A stretch of DNA of 64,000 bases from Casuarius casuarius (Eukaryota > Chordata > Aves > Casuariiformes > Casuariidae). Below the pieces are notes generated by a model, which saw only the letters and a program-made list of their open reading frames with translations, did not search any database and had not been told where the DNA came from. Made by a program: the position numbers and the translations under genes. Shown piece by piece: positions 53,301 through 64,000 of the stretch. Location: contig PTFA01000276.1 in the NCBI GenBank assembly GCA_003342895.1, positions 606,449-670,448 of the forward strand, in the 5' to 3' direction. Numbering within the stretch: position 1 is the first letter of the stretch; each line of letters begins with the position of its first letter.

Positions 53301-56300
53301 AGTAGAAAGGAGAATGAGAAAAGGCAGTGCATGAACAACAAAAATCTAGAACGACACTAGATACTGTAGCAATTTCACTTCTTTCTTGTAGAACTGTCAA
53401 TATACATATATTCTTTGTTATAAAGGAAAAAGTAGCACTAAATCACTGGAGATGGTTCCTGGGATCCAGGGTAACAGTGATTGCATATCCAGTGCAGCAT
53501 CCATCCCAAACAATCATCCAGTGCCTGCAGAGAACTCAGATGCCTGTCTTAAAGACATCAGGTGTGGAAACATTTTTCCATAAAGCTACGAAAGCAAGCA
53601 GGGTAGGACAAGCTCTGAAAATTAAAGACAAGGCCCATCTCAATAGGCCACCATCCATTTGATAATTTTTGTACTAAAACTGCTGTTGCTTCAAATCTTT
53701 CAGCCACGAAGGCAAGCAGCAGTGGAGATTTCATAAGTTTAGTCTTATGGAAGTGAATGTCTTGACACTGATTAAGTGAAATAGGTTGTAACAAAATAAC
53801 TTGCTGCCGAGGAAAAGGGTGGCTTGGCCTACTGCAAGAAGAAAATGGTCTATCTCAACTCAGGGCAATTGAGAAGAGAGCGGAATCGACTGCTGTTTGT
53901 GAATGCGGAGGTCATAGACATACAATACAGAGATACCCAAGGCAAAGCATCTGGAACTGAGGGCTTAAGATACCTGTAGGTTATGTCAACACTTACAAGC
54001 AAAAAGTAATTAGCAGAGCCTGTCAACTTCAGTTATATTATTTTAAGTGAGGTGATCACAACAGATTCTGGCACTCCTATATGATAATAACTAAATTAGA
54101 AAAGGCACATTATGTCTGAAAGGTTCACATAAGCACTGCAATATTTTTACACTACACACAGTTCCTTAAGTGCTTAATAAAGGTATCGTACAACACCAAA
54201 CTCTAGGGTTTTCTGCCTAGAGAAATACAAGCTTAAATAATAGTAATTCTGCACCTTCTAATCTAAAATCCTTTTCCTCAGGACTGGAAGAGGATGGAGT
54301 GCGGTGAGGGTCCTAAGATTACAAAAACTTGGAGCTTTCTATGTTAACAGCGTAAAAAAAACAGTACTAAACCAGAACAACACCAGCCCAAAGAAAGAGA
54401 ACTGCAAGAAACTTTAAAAAATTTAAAATACTATACTACAATAATATTCAATAGAAAAGCAGAAGTATCCCAGCCAAGTGATTTAGGAAGAAACATTCTC
54501 TTCTCCACATATTTCAAGCTTACACACTTAACAGCCAAGAAAAATGACTACAAAATAAAGCATCTGATCCTGTAAACAACGATTTATATAAGTATTTCTA
54601 TTAAAGTCAAGTTTTCCATCCCATTTTCTCCCTGATGTATTTCCTTCCCCATCAAATATTACACTAAACCTCCACTTCAGATCCGCAAGTATTTTTGATA
54701 TTCTAATATCAAAATGTTTGATTTTTCTTCATTTTATTCTGTTCCTTAATTTGTATTAATAGCTTTCAACCAAGCATCTTAACATATTTTAAATTATCTA
54801 TAAAAATCTCAATACTTTCACACAATGGAAACACTGATTTTACATATTAAGTACTTTGTCTTAAGCTGTAAGAAAATATACACTGTCACAGTAAGACTAA
54901 AAGACAACTGAGGGGAGAGCTCGTCCCAAGCCTATTGTCACATCAAGGTGTCTGGTCTCTAAGAAACCACACTGATGAATTCCATTATACGCTTGCAATT
55001 TACAAGCATCAGTTCATCAATTTGCAAGTCTGCATGAAATGAAGTTCATATACTGATGAAACAGGTTCAAAGTGAGGTTTTAATTGTCTTACTAAGCAAG
55101 AAAGTGTTTTACCTCCGAGCTTCTGAACATACTTTACAGACAGTACACTTGACGATTAAGTCCAATAAAGGGACGCCAGCATTTTCAAAGGTGAAAATAA
55201 TGGTCCAGCAGCAGAAAGGTTGAAATGCCTTAATAAAATATCCTACAGGGTTGGAAGAGCTTTGAGTAAGAAAAATCCCTACTGACAGAGCATAGGTCCC
55301 CACTGCCAAATCTTTTATGAGAAGACAGAGTAGCTCAGGAACTAAACTCTCAGACAAAGGGCCATAAAGAATCCTTCAGCTTTGTCAGCTTGATACATAT
55401 GAAGTGACGGATACCTTTGGAATTAATTCAAGTACTAACTATCACATAACTACTATATTTTAATTTTGAAATTAAAAGTACACATTTATTTTAGACCGCT
55501 GTGAGTCTACAATTCCAAATAACTGTTTAACAATAGAGCATTCTATTTCTACAGATGAGGTAATTTTAGAAATAGGACACGAGCACATCTGTATCACCAC
55601 CACCACGAAACGCTGCTCCAGACCACCTAATAGAAAATGCTTCCATACAGCTGCACTGGACACTTGGGGAACAAGTGAAAGAAGAATCTGTTTAACATGC
55701 AGCAGAGGAGCAGAGGATGCACCTGAACCTTAAGGGTAACAGAAAAACTTATGGCACACATCATTTGCAACATGTAAGTATGTTACAGTGACAGGGACCT
55801 TTACCAGAGTGCATAGCTTAAACTGAAGAGATAAAAATAATTTTGCTGACTTTTACATTCTTATTTTCCTTCCTAGTTCTACTAAAGTCATGTTACTTAA
55901 ACTAAAGTCAAAACACCACCCATGGCAGGAAAAACACAAGCAACAGAGAGAACGAACACCTTTTAAAAGTAACACTGTGGCATTACACAAAGAGGTCACA
56001 AGTACCACAGTTTTAAGAAGTGACACTCTAGGGTTTGGGCCTGAGAAATCCATAAAAGTGTTTTTTGTTTGTTTGTTTTAGAGTGCAGAGGGAAAAGAGG
56101 TTTTGGGTTTTTGTTCCCCCTCTACGAAGTCCTATTGTCTCTTTACCTCCCTTCCACTCACCAAATCTAGTTATCAGTGAGCAAAAAGGGAGTACTCTGA
56201 CCCCTGTATGGCCCAAATCCTACAATATGATATTCTCATGCAGATTTTTATAATTGAGCAGAGCCGAGTTAATTAATATTTAAGGCACTTGGCGTAAGCC

Positions 56301-59300
56301 TAAGTTTGACATATATCAAAAGGCAGGACTGCAGCCATAGTGAATGTTCCTCCTGATAACTCACTAAACAGAACCATCAACTCAGAAGTCATAGTAGAAG
56401 AGGTCTTAGGAAAAACAAAGATTAACATGTATATTATTCTGATGGCAAAAAGGTCTTTTGGCTAGGCTAAGAAAGATCAAAATCTTACACATCTTGAGAA
56501 GGCCCACTGTATAAGGCGTCTCTGATATCTAACAGCTAAAGGGCCTTTTAGAATATGTTCTCAATTTTTATAATTATCATAACTGTAATTTCTTCATTAT
56601 TCATAAAGAAATATGTCTAATTTACGGAAATAAAACTGCTACATGTAACTACTGATGTTCAAAATACTGATGTTCCTGCAATTAGAATACAGTATATTGC
56701 ACTGTATTGCTACAGTTAAAAACATTTCATAAGGTGGTATAATGCACATTAAACGAAATCTTAAGATTAGGCAGGCAAATAGTGAAGAACATGAAACGAA
56801 TATGAACGTGAAGTTCATACTGAGAAAAAAATACCTCCCATCCTGTGAAAGCATGCAAGTTCACCACTACATATTTTCACCTTAAAACACTTTATATATT
56901 CAGTGCTTGCTTGAATAAATTACTGTAACTGAAAGCATCCACCAACCATTATGAAACAGAGAAGAGGGTACAGAAGGACTTCTGGTCCTAACTGAAGAAT
57001 GCTTTCACCATACTGAATAATAAAAAGCAGTCGAGAAGAGACAGATGCAAAGGTGAGAGAAAAGATATTTCTATGTTTTGGTTTTTTGTTTGTTTTTTAA
57101 AGCTGGTTAAGACCATCTTGGCAGGAATTTAAGAAAGCCTAGGGGATTACTTTCGTTGCATGCAAAAGTGAATAAAGTAGGTCTGAGGAGTCATTCTGAG
57201 GCTGAGGTGAAACTGCTAACACAAACAGGTATTTAAAATCAACCTAAAAATCATTTTTGTATCATGGTTTTCAGCTTGCCTCCATTGAAAAAGTAGAAAA
57301 ATTGACAAAGAATTCTGGAATAACTCTCATAGCATCAGTTTAAAATGATTGTAAAAGATTTACTATTATAACATATACTCAAAACTCAATGACTGCCAGG
57401 GGAATTTTTTCCAAGTCAAATTATAAGGATAGGAACTCAAGTAACATATAGGGCATCCTAATTTGACATTATCCAAGGGACTTCTTTCACTGGTTCCTGC
57501 ATTTTCTGTTATTAATTACTACATTTTTGGAATCTTCTTTCCTAACTATGTATGATAATACTCATTAAAACAAAGGATGCACATCCTTACTAGTTTTAAA
57601 GTCTCTTGCACTTGCATAGAATTTCATTTTACAAATAATATGCTAAATCTAAATATAAAGAAACTTCAACATAAAAAAATTCATATAGAGTATTTTCCTA
57701 TCCACAGTGAATAAGTACTTGAAACAGATCTTGACCATTCTGCAAGTCAAATTCAACACCACAAACAAAAACCAAAACAGAACTTTCTTGCTGTATAATA
57801 GAAAAGAGGCAAAGCATGTGAAATAATCAGAACAAAGTACCTAGGCAGTACTGTAACAATGCACCAAACATTAAAATAGTAAGACAAACTGAACATTTTG
57901 ACTCATTAAACTACAGAAAAGTGCTATATTGTAGGGAATACTGCTTATTAAAAGAAAGCCGTCATCACTCAAACTAAGACAATTGCACATAATCTGCAAA
58001 TTTACTTAAATTCTTTGTTAACCTTATTAGCGTGTGGTACCACTATCACAAGTACCAACAGTGGTAGGCCTTGGCTATGCACATGCATAGGAGACAACTT
58101 TTAAAAGCTATTCTTTCCTGCCTTTCAGAGTTAACTACACAGAAGTAGACTAGACACTGACATGGGTTTTTTTTGTTTGTTAAGAGTATTAATTCTGACT
58201 CACAAATAAGCACGTAATTTTTTAATCTTCTTGCTGCTTTTCCTCCAGTAGAAAATATAATCAAGTACCAGCATTTCAAGTAGGCTGAGAAAACAGTTGC
58301 TCTTAGATTTAATAAAATTATCACACACTGAGATTCTCCTTTCCATTTTCTGAGGCACCAGTATTTGCTATGAGTAAGCAAAATTTTGCATTCCTACCAC
58401 TCTAACTTGGCCTGCCATTTAATTAAAAAGAGAGTTAGATATATACCATGATATATTGTTTGTTGCAGAAGCCACTCTTTCCCGCATAAAGTAGTATGAT
58501 CTAGACTTTTCCGATATCAGATGTCTGTTGCTTCAGATTCTGCATTGTTCTTCATGCTTTGATTAGTCTAGTTCACCAGTTAAAACACTCAGATTTATTA
58601 AAGCAAAAAAGCCCTTCATCCTCCTACACACCACATTTCATTAGTCCAAGACCCCTATAATTGATGGTAACAAGCTTTAGAACCTTCTTCCTCAAAATTA
58701 CCTAGATTCACACAGTATTTTTCACCATCTCTGGGCTACAGCTAATTCTCTGTAGACATATCTACTCCCTCAGAATGCTCTGCAGTAGAGATACTCAGGA
58801 TACAGCAAAGACTCAAGTTTATATATCCATAGGACACAGAAACCATACTTAGATCCATCACTGCACATCTGGAAGCAGCCTAGCCAAGGCTGGGAGCAAG
58901 CCTGTGCCCTCTCAGCAGCGGTTACTACCTCAGGTACAGTGCCGTATCTTATATACAGTGCCGCTAACCTGTCTCTTGCCTTGAACGGACATGCAGCAAG
59001 AGCCTGCACTGGCACCTTGGCACCCTCAATGCAGATACATCCTTCGAGACACTGCTTGAGGGGCACACCACGTCTTTCCCATTGGTTGCTTAGGTTTAAT
59101 CAGACCAGTTAACAGTCTGGAACTCTAGATTTTGGAGCAGTTATCCCCCCTGATTTACATCATCCTTCCTCTGATTTTTTGCTGTATCACCTCCTACTTT
59201 TGTCTGTCTCTTCAGCTTCAACCTTAATACCCCTAGCAGGTTGCTGCAGGGTAATAATCCCTCCTTAAATTCTTCCCCTCACTAGCAACCCGTAAGATGA

Positions 59301-61231
59301 GTTAAACATTAGCAATGATAAGAGAAGCCAAATCAATTAAATGGAATATGAAAATGGTACAAAAAGGCTAACTGTTTAAGACTTTTATCTCCATATTTAG
59401 TTCTGTATAAAAAAAACATTTTATAACTGCTGGACGTGGTCATAGAATTTCTACTACAGGATGAAAAAAATACAAATAAGAGTTTAAAGAACATACAAAA
59501 CCCTAGTGAGCAACAAGATCTAAACAGACTCAGATATCCAACCAAAGCAATGTAGATTCCCTCAATCAATCAATCTCCTCACCTCTCAGCATATGAAAAC
59601 ACTTGTATAAAACTGCACCTGAAGATTAAAATAGTAATACTGCCACCAGAAAATTGTCAGTTTTCAATTGAATGGTTTTCTAGAAATTCCTGCTCCTTGA
59701 GAATGTATAACTTCCCCCCACAAAAGGCTTTAATTTGTATCAATTCCATTTAATATGAGTCGAGTTTCAGCAATGTCAGAGGGGTGTAAACTGGCCTTAG
59801 CATTCCTGAGGCTCAGTCTGAAAGCACACGACGTGGATTGTGGCAAATGAGCCAGAGGAACGTGAAGAAACATGAAGATATAGAAACATGAAGAAGAGAA
59901 GATAGAAGTGAAAGAAAAAGCAAAAAAAATGCAGAGGTTGTTAAATTTGCTAAGTATATTCCCATTTGGAATATTCCCATGTGTTATAATTTCTCTTGTT
60001 CATAATACATGGTCAATGCGGCAGCAACAGAAGAGAAATCAAGATGATGGTACGAGGAGTCAGAATATAGCACACGAAACAGCAGATCCACACAAAACTT
60101 ACTGGTTATTAAATGTGTTAACAAACAATTCCACACACAGTCCTTTACAGTCAGCCAGACCATCATTCCTTCACATTGTTTCAAAAGAAGTCATTTGACC
60201 AAAATTTCATTTAGCTCTCAGTATTCTCATTTGTAATTCAACAAATGTACATTTACTTCATGCAATAAAGAATATGAAAAATATATGTTTAGAAAACTCA
60301 GTGTCAGTTAAGAAAATAATTGAGAATGTAACACAGGTGATATTTTCGTTCTGAATACACCACAACTAAACTTCCAGGCTAACTCCTACATACCAGAAAA
60401 GCTAAAAATAAATCTCTTCTGAAGTTAAATTCTAAAAAAGTTACAGGATCAGAAGTTGTCATGTTCTTATCAAATATCTTATCCATTAAAAAATGTTGGC
60501 ATCTGAGTTTAAAGCAAGAGTCTTATCTACTGTTTAACAGATCTGATTTCAGAATCAAGTTAAGTACCAATTAACAGAGCGCATGCAATCATGCCAGTAT
60601 GGCAATTACAAAATATTTGAGTACGGAATTCTTTCTTTAGATTTTTACTTTATCATCTTCTATCATTCAGAATCTTAATAGCCTTCTAAGCTACATTTCA
60701 TCATACGTTATAAGAGTGAAACTGAACAGCCGCAGTTGCTGACTGCAATGAACTGCAAGATATTTCTCTACTTAGGACAATTCTGTAATAACCTCTGCTC
60801 CTGCCTACACACACCTGCTCTTGGACTGAAAAAACTTCCAGACACTTCCTATTAAGAGTCACTTCTTTGCTGTAAAACCACTCACAAAACAAGCCAAAAC
60901 CACTCACCTGTAAGTAGTGCTAATCACTTTGGAAGGTACATCTAGTATGTTGAATATACTTAAAAATTAGTTAGGAAGTAATCTATCTTCACACATAAGA
61001 GATCTTTATAAGAGCAGAGAATTTAATAAAAAATAGGCACAAATTCAAAGAAAATAGCACTCCTCATTTAAAAATGCTCAAGACACCTACTGTACTTCAT
61101 TAATCCACATTTTAAAGTGTGTGTAAAATATTTTTAAAAGTTATTAAGTAGCATGGAACAAACAGTGCTCATTTTAGCTTTTACATGCCAATTTGCATAA
61201 CTAAAATGATCAAGCTATGAACTCAAATTTC

Positions 61232-61302
61232 AATCCTATCCAGATCCTACTGAAATAACGGGCATGCTGCCATTGACCTCAGAGCATAAATAATCTTGCC
61301 CT
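61232..61302. mobile_element. short palindromic element relic
   Basis: CAATCCTATCCAGATCCTACTGAAATAACGGGCATGCTGCCATTGACCTCAGAGCATAAATAATCTTGCCC fits the remembered pattern 'aatcctgatcctactgaaatcaatggcaa..tgccattgacttcagtgg..aggatttggccc'. It is diverged, especially in the right half. Confidence 0.5.
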
Positions 61303-61738
61303 TTGTTAGGACAGATTTGTCTAAACTAGCAGAAACTGAAGAATACTGAATACTAAAATTGAATGGATATGATGTTGCCACTAAAAATTAATTTACAACT
61401 TGTGTCTTAATTAAAAACACATGCTTTAAACGTATTCTTATACAGAAGTATTCTAATAAAATCTAGCCATAAAGTTGAGCTAAATAGTCCAGACTGATGT
61501 TTAAAAAAGGAAGAAAACATGAAAATGTAGTATATATTCATGCGTGGTGAGAGACAGAATTTATGCAACAGATTGCAGACAAAATCCAAAGTTGGTGAAA
61601 ATCCAAGGTAGAAATTGGCCTAATATGTTTTTCTGGATTGTTGAGAATGAGGAGCACAGCTACTCACTTGCATATGTATTATTCTGCCAGTCATTGTAAG
61701 TTGTGAAAATAAAAAGAGCACTGACGCTGTACTCAAGC

Positions 61739-61793
61739 AAAGGAGGGGGGGAGAAAAGAAAAGAAAAAGAAAAAGAAAAGAAAAGAAAAGAAA
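61739..61793. repeat. 55-base polypurine tract, (GAAAA)n
   Basis: A pure purine strand: a G-rich start (AGGAGGGGGGGAG), then GAAAA units with occasional extra A. The complement is pyrimidine-only. Such tracts can form triplex DNA and vary in length. It yields a spurious Phe/Leu-rich open frame on the minus strand. Confidence 0.85.
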
Positions 61794-63544
61794 TGCTAGG
61801 ATTCTACTCAGACTACTAAGAAAAATTAAAAATGAAAGGATTTTAAACAAGTATGTTCTTTTTTTAAAAAAAAGGAGGCAAAATATGACATTTTGAACTG
61901 CTACAAAGTCCTTTCTCAGATATCTGGCCAAGCAGTAACTGAGTGTTCTAACAGATATCCCAAACTATTACCACCAAACATTTCCTGGAAAAACTATCAT
62001 TCTAATAGTTTTATGACCCTTTGCGAGACTCAGTCAGAAGGTAAATGCCTGAAGAGGGAAATTAAATATATAGATATAAATATAAACTCACACAAAAGTG
62101 TTTTTCACTGATTTTTTTCTTCTGCAGTAAACCGAGTGTGTAAAAAGAAAACATTTACTTCTAAGTGATAGCAAGCATTAGTATACCATCACTATCAACA
62201 GAAAATATAGCTTATTTTGATAACTTATCCCAATGCACTTTTAAATTACTGAAGGCTTCATTGGGTCATTTAGACAAAGCCTTAAACTAGGGGCAGCAAG
62301 GATTTGTACTGCCCACATTGAGTGCTTGTATATATTCAGTTTTCCAGTTCAGGAAATCATTATGATCAGTTCCACTCAGTGCATTTGTTACTCAGTGAGC
62401 ACATCTTAGAGACGTTTGTGGGATTACGCTCAAAATTTCTGTCTTAAATTGAGAAAGAAGAATGTTATTTTTCTATTTACTCAATATTAAGTATTTCACT
62501 GCATCTAATGCCTTAAAAAAAACCCAAAAAAACCAAAAAAACCCCCACAGCTTTCAGACCTGTCTCTAGCCAAAATGTGAAAGCCTAAGCTTACTTTCAT
62601 GAAACTGTCATTTTTCTGGATCTGGCATTAAATAAAATACATCTTGCCCATCTGGAATGGATTAGGCAAACTCTGGGCATACCTCCCCCCCTTTCACCCT
62701 CACAAACACAAACTTTATAAAGTAAATAAGAATACACACCTGCTAATCAATGTTGGTTACAGCCAACACTGTAAATCAGTCAGCTAACTGCATCACAAAT
62801 TAAAAACAACAGCTTTTTTTTAGTGATTAGAAAACATTCTACTCACATAGTGTGCTTGTTAATTAGTTTCAAATCACCTGCTGGCTGACATTTGCCATGC
62901 AATAAGCAGTTTTTCAGGTTCACATTCTAGCTACTTTATTGTTCCATGCCAGTTCCTTCAAATGCCCCCAAGTCCTTTCAGCTACAAAAATCTATTAATA
63001 AACTTTAAAGATACAATTTACACCAATTTCTTCCCTCCCAAACCCAAAGAAATTCACAGCTAACAGTAGAAACTTGAATTGTATTTTAGGCCTCATCCTG
63101 TTAATGTGTGAAAGAAAAAAATATTAAAAAAGCTACCACATAAGCGGGAATTATGTAATATGCTGATTGATTTTATTAATGCATATCTAGTATCTTTCTA
63201 CGTTACCTGTATTAACTGATTTATTTTTCTACCATTGTTTCACGGCCTACGGCCTCTCAGCTCACAGAACCACCTACAGAAAATTGATAAGGGAAAATTC
63301 TATGCTGCTATCTTTGTATATGCTTTTTCCACACTGGACATGCAAGTTTTCCAATCTTGGAACCCGTTTTATCTAAACCAAATAAGTCATTTACATGAAG
63401 ATCCTGTATCACTGTAATGGCTCACAGTTGTTACTACGCTGTATCTCTCAGCCACAGCTTCCCTTTTGTCAATCTTAAAATAGTCATTCCAGAGGAATAC
63501 CTAAGGAATATCCTTAGGATAGTGAAGACTTACAAAATGTTTTT

Positions 63545-63700
63545 GACACAACAGTAAGAATGTAGGAACTGTGGGGCTGGGCGCATATCTAGGGCCAATA
63601 TACGGATTCTGCCAGTGGCTGGTAGCAGATGTCAAGAGAAAAGGGGTACAAGGAACATCGCATGTACAGAAACACTGGGACAGACATTCCTGTTATGCGA
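63545..63700 (-). mobile_element. CR1-group LINE 3' end, minus-oriented
   Basis: Read on the plus strand, 'aagaatgtaggaactgtggggctgggc', 'catatctagggcca', 'gattctgccagtggctggtagcagatgtcaagagaaaag' parallels the remembered 3' terminal sequence 'aagaatgtaggaattgccatactgggtcagaccaagggtccatctagccca..cctgtctc..cagtggctggtaccagatgcttcagaggaaag'. It shares its family with the start of the 40160-40960 fragment. A 5'-truncated, dead copy; the outer boundary near 63700 is uncertain. Confidence 0.6.
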
Positions 63701-64000
63701 TGCACCCTGCAAACAGGATCAATTATCTGACTTTTGTCAATCCACTGTAACAGAGTCCTAGACCACTTCAAGGGTTTTTTTTCCCCCAGAAATAAATCAA
63801 TTTTGTATATGCAAAGAGATTTTCACTTCAGTTCCCTGAGAACACAGAGGCATGGGAAATTCAGTGTTATTATCTGCACACAGAGTGCTTGAAATGTTCC
63901 TTGCACTTTAAATATCTGCAGAGACAGGAATGAAGGAAAACAGATCCATCTCTGCTTTTCAGCTTTCTTACAGGAGTAGTCTCACACCTGCAGTCCACAG

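Larger units (their letters stand above)
28068..64000 (-). other. ADAMTS6: ADAMTS6 intron, right end open (at least 36 kb)
   Basis: I looked on the minus strand for the expected upstream exon (segments such as SFCKWQ and NIVAKLYRDSS) and did not see it up to 64000, so the intron is probably at least 36 kb. Named contents are listed separately: LINE and LTR relics, short palindromic elements, hairpins and simple tracts. Stretches with nothing recognisable include 28400-30900, 33200-37300, 45400-48100, 48300-50150, 53900-61200 and 61850-63500. Open frames of 60-135 codons are scattered on both strands and look like chance. A small exon of an unrelated or antisense transcript could be missed. 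Confidence 0.75.

Noticed and set aside
53327..53662. 111-codon plus-strand frame
   Set aside because: No family resemblance; it lies beside a decayed repeat and has no splice or promoter context.
55109..55357. Minus-strand frame ending CTVCKVCSEARR just before GGTAAAA, resembling an exon end with cysteine pairs
   Set aside because: It fits no part of ADAMTS6 that I know, and no acceptor or continuing exon was found. Kept only as a chance match.
58770..59066. 98-codon minus-strand frame with higher GC and several cysteines
   Set aside because: No domain recognised, no splice sites in frame with ADAMTS6, and no repeat identity I could support.
61620..61931. 103-codon minus-strand frame rich in Phe and Leu, like a membrane protein
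   Set aside because: The hydrophobic part is the complement of the (GAAAA)n polypurine tract, so the apparent membrane segment is an artefact.

Overview
This is a gene-poor, AT-rich stretch of vertebrate nuclear DNA lying almost entirely inside one split gene on the minus strand. Four short exons join in frame, each with a canonical AG acceptor and GT donor, to encode part of an ADAMTS zinc metalloprotease. From memory of the family, the sequence fits ADAMTS6 better than its paralogue ADAMTS10. In transcription order the exons are 28067-28024, 24547-24442, 15051-14905 and 5528-5387, 439 coding bases in all. They cover the second half of the reprolysin catalytic domain, including the HEIGHNFGMNH zinc site and a Met-turn, and run into the disintegrin-like domain. 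The pro-domain and early catalytic exons lie beyond the right edge, and the cysteine-rich, spacer and thrombospondin exons beyond the left edge.

The organism is probably a bird, or less likely a crocodilian or turtle. The evidence is the repeat content: a plus-oriented CR1 LINE 3' piece (45174-45385), a longer minus-oriented CR1-group fragment (40160-40960) and a related 3' end (63545-63700). There are also several old short palindromic elements of a kind common in sauropsid genomes, and two decayed copies of a sauropsid repeat carrying AAG|GTAAGT at its end. The low repeat density favours a bird. The species cannot be fixed from sequence alone.

Layout: 1-5386 is intron (left end open), 5387-5528 exon, 5529-14904 intron (9.4 kb), 14905-15051 exon, 15052-24441 intron (9.4 kb), 24442-24547 exon, 24548-28023 intron (3.5 kb), 28024-28067 a 44-base exon, and 28068-64000 an intron of at least 36 kb (right end open). 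No second gene, structural RNA gene or complete mobile element was found in the introns. They hold repeat relics, homopolymer tracts, a 39-base alternating purine-pyrimidine tract and several perfect or near-perfect hairpins.

The most notable local structure is a decayed tandem copy of the 3' end and splice donor of the disintegrin-domain exon, about 142 bases away inside the adjoining intron. Next are two compact hairpins (37369-37404 and 28337-28387) and a putative solo LTR (42694-43195). No new biological system was identified.
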